Shown here: piece after piece, positions 9,439 through 15,975 of the stretch
Layout of the letters: each line of letters begins with the position of its first letter
Numbering within the stretch: position 1 is the first letter of the stretch
Origin: Acidimicrobiales bacterium
Lineage (GTDB): Bacteria; Actinomycetota; Acidimicrobiia; Acidimicrobiales; VFJN01
Reading direction: 5' to 3'
DNA length: 64,000 nt
Assembly: GCA_035316325.1 (NCBI GenBank)
Contig: DATHJB010000024.1
Span: 23,462 to 87,461 of the forward strand
Made by a program: the position numbers and the translations under genes
Notes under the pieces: generated by a model
What the model was told of the DNA's origin: nothing
The model's database searches: none
The model's input: only the letters and a program-made list of their open reading frames with translations

Positions 9439-9614
9439 CGACAACCCTGTCGCCCGCCGTGTCCTTCTGTGGGGCGTCCAGCGACCGAAATGGTTGCCTC
9501 CTACCGCATCGAGCCCGGACCCGCATGATCGTGCGGTGCCCATGAACGACTCAAGAACCGTCGTGGGGTGAAATTGCCTGGGGTGGCGGGGATCGTTGGT
9601 GCCAGGCTCCGGCG

Positions 9615-10349
9615 ATGGGTTCGATCGTGTGGGGCCGGGAGATCGCGGAGGTCTACGACAAGGTCTACCCGGCGACCTACGAACCGGCGGTCCTCGATCC
9701 GATCGTCGACGCACTCGTCGAACTGGCGCAGGGTGGTCCGGCGCTCGAGCTCGCCGTCGGCACGGGGCGGGTCGCGCTCCCCCTGAGCGCTCGCGGGGTC
9801 GCCGTGCACGGCATCGAGCTGTCGACCCACATGGTGGAGCAGCTCCGCACCAAGCCCGGCTCCGACGCGGTCCCGGTGACCGTCGGCGACATGACCACCG
9901 CTCGGGCTCCCGGCACCTTCACGCTCGTGTACCTGGTGGCGAACGCCATCATGAACGTCACCACCCAGGACGACCAGCTGGCGGTCTTCGCCAATGCGGC
10001 CGCCCACCTCGAACCGGGCGGATCCTTCGTGGTCGAGGTGATCATCCCTCAGCTGCGCCGTGTCCCACGAGGAGAGGTCGGCCGGATCTTCACCCTCGAG
10101 AGTGACCACGTCGGGATCGAGACCTTCGACGACGTCGTCGGGCAGATCGCGTCGTCGCACCACTGGATGGAAGTCGAAGGACGCCTCGTCCGGCACGCCG
10201 CGCCCTACCGCTACGTGTGGCCCTCCGAGCTCGACCTCATGGCCAGGCTCGCGGGCCTCCGCCTGCGGGAACGTTGGGCCGCGTGGGACCGAACCCCGTT
10301 GACCGGCGACAGCACGAGCCAGGTCGCCGTGTACGAGAAGAACTCTTAG
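9615..10349 (+). CDS. Class I SAM-dependent methyltransferase
   Basis: This 244-residue protein with a Rossmann methyltransferase fold shows motif I as LELAVGTGR near residue 43, an acidic ribose-contacting residue in VHGIELS, motif II-like VTVGDMTT, and a following LVYLVANAI strand. It would transfer a methyl group from S-adenosylmethionine to a small molecule; the acceptor is unknown. It is preceded by a 176-bp intergenic stretch in which I see no clear structure. The gene lies at the edge of the less GC-rich block that continues to about 15.8 kb and could belong to the adjacent peptide-ligase cluster, but nothing in the sequence proves this. Confidence 0.8.
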   Translation: MGSIVWGREIAEVYDKVYPATYEPAVLDPIVDALVELAQGGPALELAVGTGRVALPLSARGVAVHGIELSTHMVEQLRTKPGSDAVPVTVGDMTTARAPGTFTLVYLVANAIMNVTTQDDQLAVFANAAAHLEPGGSFVVEVIIPQLRRVPRGEVGRIFTLESDHVGIETFDDVVGQIASSHHWMEVEGRLVRHAAPYRYVWPSELDLMARLAGLRLRERWAAWDRTPLTGDSTSQVAVYEKNS

Positions 10350-10474
10350 CACTAAGGAGCGATGTCAGGCGCTCGACGAGAGTCGGGTTGTCGAGGCGCG
10401 CGAGGTCGGACCGTGTGCCGAGCGGGCGTCATAGCAGGCCAGCAAGCTAGGAGCACGCTGCGGGTGGCGTCCGG

Positions 10475-11413
10475 CTACGACGTCGGCGGCTGGATGAGGC
10501 CGTCGGGGATGGCGGTGCAGCGGAAGCTGGTGTCGTCGTCGAGCATCTGGGAGGAGGCGTCGTTGAAGGTGGCGGGGGTGGCTCGGTGGAAGGGGCTGGT
10601 GAAGGCGCTGCCCTTGAGCTCGTAGCGGCCGGGTGTGGTCTCGGTGGAGCACCACTCCCAGGTGTTGCCGCACATGTCGTAGACGCCGTAGGGGCTGACA
10701 CCGCTGTGGTAGCGGTCGACGGGAGTGGTCGAGCCGACGCCTCCTTCGCGGGCGTTGCACTTGGCGGGGGTGGGTTGGTTGCCCCAGGGGTAGATCTCGC
10801 CGCGAGTGCCCCTGGCGGCCTTCTCCCATTGCCGGTTCTCGGGCAACTGCTTGCCGGCCCAGTGGGCGTAGGCGTTGGCGTCGTGCCAGGTGACGAAGAC
10901 GACGGGGTGGTCGTGCCGGCCGTCGGGGTACCGGCCGTTGGTCCAGTGCTGGGGTGCCGGGTGGCCAGCGGCGCTGATGAACCGGGCGTAGTCGGCGTTC
11001 GTAGTGGGGTGGACGTCGACGTAGAAGGAGTCGATCCAGACCGGCTCGTTGTCACGGCCGCTGAGGAACATGCCGGAGGGCACCAGGGTCATGAGCTTGC
11101 CGTCGACAGAGTGACGCGCCTGGTCAGAGCTGATCTCAGGAGCGACGGCGACGGGCTTCACGAGCGGGGCAAGCGTCGTCCCGGCGAGGGACGTGGCGAA
11201 GCGGGTCTCCTCTTCGTCGCTGCACTTGGCCAACGAAGTGTCGAGTGCTTCCTGGTTGATCGGCCGGGGGTGGATGTTCTCGGCCCCGGCTTCCCATTTC
11301 GAGACCATTCGGTCGCTGACGCCGAGGTGGACGGCGAACTCGCGGAGGCTCATCCGCCTGGCCTCTCGTAGTGCCCGGACTTCCTTGCCCGACCATCGCT
11401 GAACCGTCGCCAC
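10475..11413 (-). CDS. XRE-type HTH protein fused to a formylglycine-generating-enzyme-fold (SUMF1) domain
   Basis: The 312-residue product starts with an XRE helix-turn-helix (LREARRMSLREFAVHLGVSD, residues about 13-40). After a linker it carries an FGE-sulfatase/SUMF1 fold from about residue 100: PSGMFLSG, FYVDVHPTTNADYARF, HPVVFVTWHDANAYAHW, LPENRQWEKAARG, YPWGN, GVYDMCGNTWEWC and SFRCTA. The paired cysteines of true copper FGEs (SYLCHxSYC) are absent, so sulfatase activation is unlikely. The domain may instead sense a ligand or be a non-haem-iron-type enzyme. GTG 11413 has a GGGAG ribosome site. It follows the aminotransferase gene by 68 bp on the same strand, so it is probably the regulator of the 10.5-15.8 kb cluster. 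Confidence 0.78.
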   Translation of the reverse strand: MATVQRWSGKEVRALREARRMSLREFAVHLGVSDRMVSKWEAGAENIHPRPINQEALDTSLAKCSDEEETRFATSLAGTTLAPLVKPVAVAPEISSDQARHSVDGKLMTLVPSGMFLSGRDNEPVWIDSFYVDVHPTTNADYARFISAAGHPAPQHWTNGRYPDGRHDHPVVFVTWHDANAYAHWAGKQLPENRQWEKAARGTRGEIYPWGNQPTPAKCNAREGGVGSTTPVDRYHSGVSPYGVYDMCGNTWEWCSTETTPGRYELKGSAFTSPFHRATPATFNDASSQMLDDDTSFRCTAIPDGLIQPPTS

Positions 11414-11481
11414 CCGCGGCTCCCACCTCAACGCTCTCCGGGCAAGCGAGCGTAGCGGGTGGGCACCACCACGTTGAGTAG

Positions 11482-12264
11482 CTAGAGGGGTTCGGGGCGC
11501 ACGTCGAGGTACTCGCGACGCAACGTGTCGAGGATGGGATGGTCGGCTGACCACGTGGTCCCGTCGATGGCACCGATCGACCGGACGCCGATCACGGCGT
11601 TGGTCGCAAACGCGGCCTGCATCTCGCCGAGCTGGGCGAGGTTGACAGGTGAGGTCACGGCAGGACCGTCGTGGACCTGGGCAAGCAGCGCGAGGGTGAC
11701 GCCGGTCAGGACTTCGGCCTTCGGCCAGATGATCCGTTCGCCGTCGAAGAAGCCGACGTTGGTGGTGGCCGCCTCCGAGACGTTGGAGTTGGGGTCGGTG
11801 AACAACGCGTCGTCGTAGCCGTTGAGCTGGGCGGCACGCCGGTACCGGAGCGAACCGAATAGCCCGACGTGCTTCACCTCGGGCATGTCCCGGCAGTAGC
11901 CAGCCGACTGGAGGCGCATCGGCGGCAGCGGTGTCGCCGCGGCCGGGCGGGTCGTGACGAGGATGCCGGGCGAGGCGTCGGCGCCGGGATGGCCCAGCTC
12001 GAGGGTCGGGTCGTAGACCGTGACCCGGGTGACGATCGGGCCGGCGACGTCCTTCAAGGCGTGGCGCACGAGTTGGCGCACGCGGTCGGGGTCGATCTCG
12101 GCACCGAAGACCAGACGAGCGTCACGGACGAGGCGTTCGAGGTGCAACGACAGCCCGCGCACGGCGAAGTCCTCCGCCAGCATCGACGTGAAGTGGCCGT
12201 AGTTGGTCAACGCCAGCGGGGCGAGATCGCCCACCTCGGCAGGGCGGCCGTCGAACTCCATCAT
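11482..12264 (-). CDS. Class IV (fold type IV) PLP-dependent aminotransferase
   Basis: This 260-residue protein belongs to the branched-chain/D-amino-acid aminotransferase and aminodeoxychorismate lyase family. The PLP lysine sits in PEVKHVGLFG, and the cofactor-binding glutamate segment is FTDPNSNVSEAATTNVGFFDG. Members either transaminate branched-chain or D-amino acids or eliminate pyruvate from aminodeoxychorismate. Next to a D-Ala-D-Ala-ligase-like enzyme and a MurF-like ligase, a D-amino-acid transaminase is the attractive reading, but this is context only. The start is one of two adjacent ATG codons (12264 or 12261). It is divergent from the two small genes and the ATP-grasp gene. Confidence 0.8.
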   Translation of the reverse strand: MMEFDGRPAEVGDLAPLALTNYGHFTSMLAEDFAVRGLSLHLERLVRDARLVFGAEIDPDRVRQLVRHALKDVAGPIVTRVTVYDPTLELGHPGADASPGILVTTRPAAATPLPPMRLQSAGYCRDMPEVKHVGLFGSLRYRRAAQLNGYDDALFTDPNSNVSEAATTNVGFFDGERIIWPKAEVLTGVTLALLAQVHDGPAVTSPVNLAQLGEMQAAFATNAVIGVRSIGAIDGTTWSADHPILDTLRREYLDVRPEPL

Positions 12265-12326
12265 GACGTCAGTGTGACAGCCCCGGGCCTGGGAGGATGC
12301 CCGAGGGCGGGCCGGAGCGGGCGTGA

Positions 12327-12366
12327 GTTCGGCGCGGGTTCGGTGGTGGTTCGGCGCTGAGTTGGT
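12327..12366 (+). promoter_or_regulatory. Tandem heptamer direct repeats at 11-bp period (SARP-box-like operator)
   Basis: GTTCGGC (12327), GTTCGGT (12338) and GTTCGGC (12349) recur with exact 4-bp spacers, and a weaker AGTTGGT follows at 12360. The array sits in the divergent promoter region, 47-86 bp upstream of the ATG at 12413. Heptamers spaced by 4 bp are the known layout of SARP activator sites. Confidence 0.5.
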
Positions 12367-12412
12367 GCGGGGTCAGTTCCGGTCGCTGCTTTCCAGCGGG
12401 ACGCTGAACGGC

Positions 12413-12607
12413 ATGACGACGTTGAGGGAAGTCCACGCTGCATACGACAGTGCTCACCGCCGAGCCAGGGCGACGAGCACCGTCCGGCTACGCCTCGCCG
12501 AGCGCAGGCTCCGTCACGAAGGAGGGCGGCTTACTCAGGTGGAACTGGCGTTCCTCAAGGCCGTCCGCGACGAACTCAGTGACCGCGGCGTAGAGGTGGC
12601 AACGTGA
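12413..12607 (+). CDS. Small Arg-rich helical protein, 64 residues, unknown
   Basis: MTTLREVHAAYDSAHRRAR begins a strongly basic, probably all-helical protein with heptad-like spacing (LRLAERRLRHEGG, ELAFLKAVRDELSD). I do not recognise it. It could be a helper or recognition protein for the adjacent ligases or a peptide substrate. No good Shine-Dalgarno precedes the ATG, but its stop overlaps the start of a 33-residue reading frame (GTGA, 12604-12607), which in turn overlaps the ATP-grasp gene the same way. That chain of couplings supports it being translated. Confidence 0.55.
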   Translation: MTTLREVHAAYDSAHRRARATSTVRLRLAERRLRHEGGRLTQVELAFLKAVRDELSDRGVEVAT

Positions 12608-12705
12608 CGTCGGGCCGTGGGATCGAATCGGCAAGTAGGGAGCTGGACGCGAGCGATCACCTCGCGATCATCCGGCGGGACTCGCCAACTTCCGTCGGCA
12701 GGTGA
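12604..12705 (+). CDS. 33-residue mini-gene coupled on both sides by GTGA overlaps
   Basis: The reading frame starts at GTG 12604 inside the stop of the preceding small gene and ends at TGA 12703-12705 inside the GTG start of the ATP-grasp gene. The peptide begins MTSGRGIESASRELDASDHL and ends RRDSPTSVGR; it is polar, charged and without cysteine. No family is recognisable. The exact fit between two real starts argues for a translated peptide, and a peptide substrate of the neighbouring ligases or peptidase is conceivable. It may also be only a translational bridge. Confidence 0.4.
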   Translation: MTSGRGIESASRELDASDHLAIIRRDSPTSVGR

Positions 12706-13673
12706 CGGGCGCAGTTGTCGCCGTGGTGGCGGGCGCCGTGTCGGAGGAGGACCGCTTCTATGCCGAGCGAGCGCCGGCGGGTGGCGTGAGCCTCGGCGAC
12801 GTCATGGATTCGTTGGAGCGGCAGGCGTTCCACCCTCGGCATGTCGACCCTGCCAGCGACTCGTTCCTCGACGACCTTCGGGCGGCGGATCTGGTGTTCA
12901 TCAACATGCACGGCGAGTACGGCGAGGACGGCCGCCTGCAGGGGATGCTCGACTACTTCGGCAAGCTCTACACCGGCTCGGGCGTGCTCGCCGGGGCGGT
13001 TGCGTTGAACAAGGTGACGTTCAAACGGCTCATGTCGGGCTGTGCCATGCCGGTTCCCCGCTACGCCCTGGCCGATCATTGCGAACTGCCCTGGGGTGTG
13101 AACCAGGCACGGCTGGACGGCCTGCGGCCGCCGGTCATCGCCAAGCCGGTATCGGGTGGCAGCAGCATCGGGATGCGGCTCCTGACCGCGCCGCTGTCGC
13201 TGGACACCACCGTCTCGGCTGACGAGCACCGTGCCCTGCTCTTGGAGGAGTTCATCGCCGGCGAGACGGTCACTGTGGCCGTACTCAACCTGGCAGGAGT
13301 GCTCATCGCCAGCCCAGCGGTACGGGTGATGTTCGACAGCGACTTCTACGACGCCGACGTGAAGCTCGGTGGATCGCCCGCACACCCACCGACGTACCTC
13401 GGACTCGGCGCGGAAGCCGTCGAGCACGCCGTGAGGTGGACCGCGACGGCCGTGCATCAGCTGGTCGGGTGCCGGGGCTACTCCCGGGTCGACTTCATCG
13501 TCACCGATGCAGGTGAGCACTACGTCCTCGAGGTCAACACGATCCCGGGCCTGACCCGGGGCGGGAACTTCGTGGCCTGCACCAAACTCCTTGGGCTCAC
13601 CTACGACGAGACCGTGCTCTGTGTGCTCCGGTCCTGCCTCCTGCCGCACCCCGAGCTGGTTTCCGGCCGGTGA
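12702..13673 (+). CDS. ATP-grasp ligase of the D-alanine--D-alanine ligase family
   Basis: This 323-residue protein has the Ddl signature HGEYGEDGRLQGMLDYFGK near residue 70 (family pattern HGxxGEDG, with YTGSG shortly after). It also has the ATP-grasp lysine region VIAKPVSGGSSIGM, LLLEEFIAGETVTVAV, and the C-terminal metal/substrate motif YVLEVNTIPGLTRGG (family ExNxxPG). It would join two amino acids, typically D-amino acids, with ATP hydrolysis. The gene is not in the usual ddl neighbourhood but beside a MurF-like ligase, a class IV aminotransferase and a peptidase, which suggests a D-Ala-D-Xaa-type or amino-acid-peptide ligation outside housekeeping cell-wall synthesis. GTG 12702 is coupled to the upstream mini-gene. 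Confidence 0.82.
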   Translation: MTGAVVAVVAGAVSEEDRFYAERAPAGGVSLGDVMDSLERQAFHPRHVDPASDSFLDDLRAADLVFINMHGEYGEDGRLQGMLDYFGKLYTGSGVLAGAVALNKVTFKRLMSGCAMPVPRYALADHCELPWGVNQARLDGLRPPVIAKPVSGGSSIGMRLLTAPLSLDTTVSADEHRALLLEEFIAGETVTVAVLNLAGVLIASPAVRVMFDSDFYDADVKLGGSPAHPPTYLGLGAEAVEHAVRWTATAVHQLVGCRGYSRVDFIVTDAGEHYVLEVNTIPGLTRGGNFVACTKLLGLTYDETVLCVLRSCLLPHPELVSGR

Positions 13674-13714
13674 TCGAGGCACCTACGTCCCCTTCCTGAC
13701 GACCCCGGTGCCGG

Positions 13715-15172
13715 TCAGCCTGAACCGGTGCTGAGCTTGGGGCAGCTTGCGCAGTTGATGTAGAGGCTGCACACGTCGAGACCGCACGCGACCTGGCGGC
13801 CGGTGAGCCCGAGGTAGACCCGCTCGGTGTGCCGGAACCTCGACCCTTTGACGAGGACGACGGTCGGCCCGGGTGTCGAGTCGACGATGCGTCGTGCGCT
13901 GGCGTGAGCGTCGAGAGCTGAATCGACGGTGATGACCCGCGATGGCTTCAGACCGGCTGCGACGGCCGCTTCTGCGAGGTGTTTTGTGGCGGCGCCGATC
14001 GTGACGAGGTGGGTTGCGGCGGCGCCTGCGTGAGTGCCGGCAAGCTGGTGGAGCTCGTCGGTGAAGTCGCCCAGCTCTCGCATCTCGCCGAGCACGGCGA
14101 CCTTGGCCCGGCCCGGGAGCTGGCCCAGCAGGTCGAGCGCGGAGAGCACCGCGTCGGGGCTGGCGTTGTAGCTGTCGTCGATGACGAGCAGGTCGTCACT
14201 GAGGCGGTGCAGGTCGGCACGGCCTGCCGGTGGCGGCGTCTGACGCAGCGCCTCGATGCCCACGGGAAGATCGACGCCGTGGTGGCGGCCGACAGCGACG
14301 GCCAGCAGTGCGGCGTAGACGACGTGATGGCCGGCGGCGGGCAACTCGAAGGGCAGCGATCGTCCGTCGGCCTCGATGCGCCCCACGGTGGCGTGCTCGT
14401 GCACGACGACATCAGTGGCCCGGATGTCGTTGCCCGGGCCGAATCCGACTCTGATCGCGGTGACGTCGGGTCGATCGATCCGTCCGGCCGCGGTGGCGAG
14501 CAAGGCATCGTCACCGTTGAGGACCCAGACCCCGTGCGGTCGGACACGACGCAGGAGGTCGGCCTTCTCGTCTGCCAGCTCGTCGCGTGAGGCGAAGTTG
14601 CCGACATGCGCGTAGCCGATCGTGGTGAGCACGGCGAGGTCGGGGTCGATGAGCTCGGCCAGTGCGTCGATCTCGCCACGGTGGTTGGTGCCCACCTCGC
14701 TGACGACGTGCGTGTGGCGGTCCTCGATGCCGAGCAGCGTCAACGGGACACCGATGTGGTTGTTGTAGCTGGCCTCGTTGGCGAGGATGTCGTGCTTCGT
14801 CCGGAGGACAGCTGCGATGAGGGTCTTGGTAGTGGTCTTGCCGACGCTGCCGGTCACGGCGACCACCTCGGCGCTGCTCCGGCGACGATGCGCTGCCGCG
14901 AGCTGCTGCAAGGCCCAAAGGGTGTCGGGCACGAAGACCATCGTGACCCCGTCAGCGACGCTCACCGACGGGTCGGACACGACCACACCGGCGGCGCCCT
15001 TGGTGACGGCGTCAGGGATGAAAGCATGGCCGTCACGGGCGCCGGCCAGGGCAAAGAAGAGGTCCCCGTCGGCGAGTGTTCGGGTGTCCGTCGCTGCTTG
15101 GCCGAAGGCGCTGGCACCGTCCTGCCGTAGCTCGGCGCCAGAGAGTGCCCGGAGAGCGTCGAGCTGGATCAC
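13715..15172 (-). CDS. MurF-like UDP-MurNAc-tripeptide--D-Ala-D-Ala ligase with cysteine-rich C-terminal tail
   Basis: The 485-residue Mur ligase has an N-terminal MurF-type domain (ATDTRTLADGDLFFAL), the P-loop VTGSVGKTTTK near residue 106, the MurF segment NNHIGVPLTLLG, the EVGTNHRGEID region, and DDSYNASPDAVLSALDLL in the C-terminal domain. MurF adds D-Ala-D-Ala to the UDP-MurNAc tripeptide. After the normal MurF ending (VKGSRFRHTERV) there is a tail of about 30 residues with four cysteines, C-x4-C-x5-C-x2-C, which is not part of standard MurF and could bind a metal. Its GTG start overlaps the stop of the peptidase gene (GTGA). I read this as an accessory MurF paralogue working with the ATP-grasp enzyme, not the housekeeping murF. 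Confidence 0.82.
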   Translation of the reverse strand: MIQLDALRALSGAELRQDGASAFGQAATDTRTLADGDLFFALAGARDGHAFIPDAVTKGAAGVVVSDPSVSVADGVTMVFVPDTLWALQQLAAAHRRRSSAEVVAVTGSVGKTTTKTLIAAVLRTKHDILANEASYNNHIGVPLTLLGIEDRHTHVVSEVGTNHRGEIDALAELIDPDLAVLTTIGYAHVGNFASRDELADEKADLLRRVRPHGVWVLNGDDALLATAAGRIDRPDVTAIRVGFGPGNDIRATDVVVHEHATVGRIEADGRSLPFELPAAGHHVVYAALLAVAVGRHHGVDLPVGIEALRQTPPPAGRADLHRLSDDLLVIDDSYNASPDAVLSALDLLGQLPGRAKVAVLGEMRELGDFTDELHQLAGTHAGAAATHLVTIGAATKHLAEAAVAAGLKPSRVITVDSALDAHASARRIVDSTPGPTVVLVKGSRFRHTERVYLGLTGRQVACGLDVCSLYINCASCPKLSTGSG

Positions 15173-15771
15173 GCGTCGACTCGGCGCGGCGCCGCAACCG
15201 GTGCCAGGGTGCGGACGACCCGGCCGGTGAAGCTGGCTGCGAAGCGCTCGGCCAGTACAACGTTGTTCTCGGCGCCCCACCGTGACGGATCGTTGAAGTG
15301 CACGCTGACCACACGGTCGGCTTCGCAGGTCACCCCGGTCACAAGCACGAGGTGGCCGCCCCGGGAGCCGTTCTCCGGGAAGTGCAACGTGATCGAGGCG
15401 ATGACCGGGCAGCCGCCTCGCAGGATCGGCGCCAGGTCGTGGACTGAGTCGATCTGGTCGGCCATGGCCGGGATGCCCCGACTGGTGAGCAGGTCGGCCA
15501 GGCCGACGTGCAGCCACCCACGATCGCAGTAGGCACCCAGGTCCCGGCCCGCATGGAGCAGGTCGACCACCGACACAGGCTCGCCGGTCACGAAGTCGAT
15601 GAGCATCGCCACGCAGGCGACCCCGCACGCCCGGTCGCTCCACACATCCGAGTCCTCAGCCGACGCGAACCCGTGCTCACGCCACCTCGACCGGTCCAAC
15701 AGCTGCGGGTAGCGGGAAATCGGCAACACGATCGTCGAGGCGACGCCCGACGATCCTTCCTCGGCGCTCAC
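15169..15771 (-). CDS. C39-like papain-fold cysteine peptidase
   Basis: The product (200 residues from GTG 15771) resembles peptidase C39-like proteins. A Cys nucleophile lies in RACGVACVAML near residue 46, the catalytic His in GGHLVLVTGV near 139, and the Asp/Asn in HFNDPSRWG near 158. Such proteins cut Gly-Gly leaders or peptidoglycan-type peptides, or act as acyl transferases. I chose GTG 15771 because a TAGCGT box lies 7 nt upstream, matching the leaderless pattern seen elsewhere; an in-frame ATG at 15825 would add 18 residues. It is co-transcribed with the MurF-like gene by a GTGA overlap, so it probably processes the MurF or ATP-grasp product. Confidence 0.72.
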   Translation of the reverse strand: MSAEEGSSGVASTIVLPISRYPQLLDRSRWREHGFASAEDSDVWSDRACGVACVAMLIDFVTGEPVSVVDLLHAGRDLGAYCDRGWLHVGLADLLTSRGIPAMADQIDSVHDLAPILRGGCPVIASITLHFPENGSRGGHLVLVTGVTCEADRVVSVHFNDPSRWGAENNVVLAERFAASFTGRVVRTLAPVAAPRRVDA

Positions 15772-15909
15772 CGGCGAGACGCTAGCTGCCCACCGTGCAG
15801 CTCCCAGACCAGCCGTGGCAGCCATCCGAACGGAAGCTGCTCGGCGGGCCGGTGCCGTCAGGGGGGTGGGGCGGACCGCTCACGGATGGCGGCCGGGAGG
15901 GGAAAAATA

Positions 15910-15923
15910 CGACACGAGTGTCA
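15910..15923. promoter_or_regulatory. TetR-type operator, site 3 of 11
   Basis: CGACACGAGTGTCA lies 53 bp upstream of the binding-protein gene of the ABC importer. A possible -10 box TACGCT follows at 15934-15939. It differs by one base from the reverse complement of site 4, far away at 23.66 kb. Confidence 0.6.
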
Positions 15924-15975
15924 GATTCGTGATTACGCTACGGCCAGCGAAGGACCACGTCGGAAGGGGGGCGCT

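Noticed and set aside
9439..9614. Intergenic stretch before the methyltransferase, checked for an RNA gene or small ORF
   Set aside because: No tRNA-like fold, convincing small ORF or repeat was seen; only a 6-bp GCGACA/TGTCGC hairpin at its left edge.
10350..10474. Possible small gene or RNA between the methyltransferase and HTH-FGE genes
   Set aside because: No start with a ribosome site, no conserved motif, no strong hairpin.
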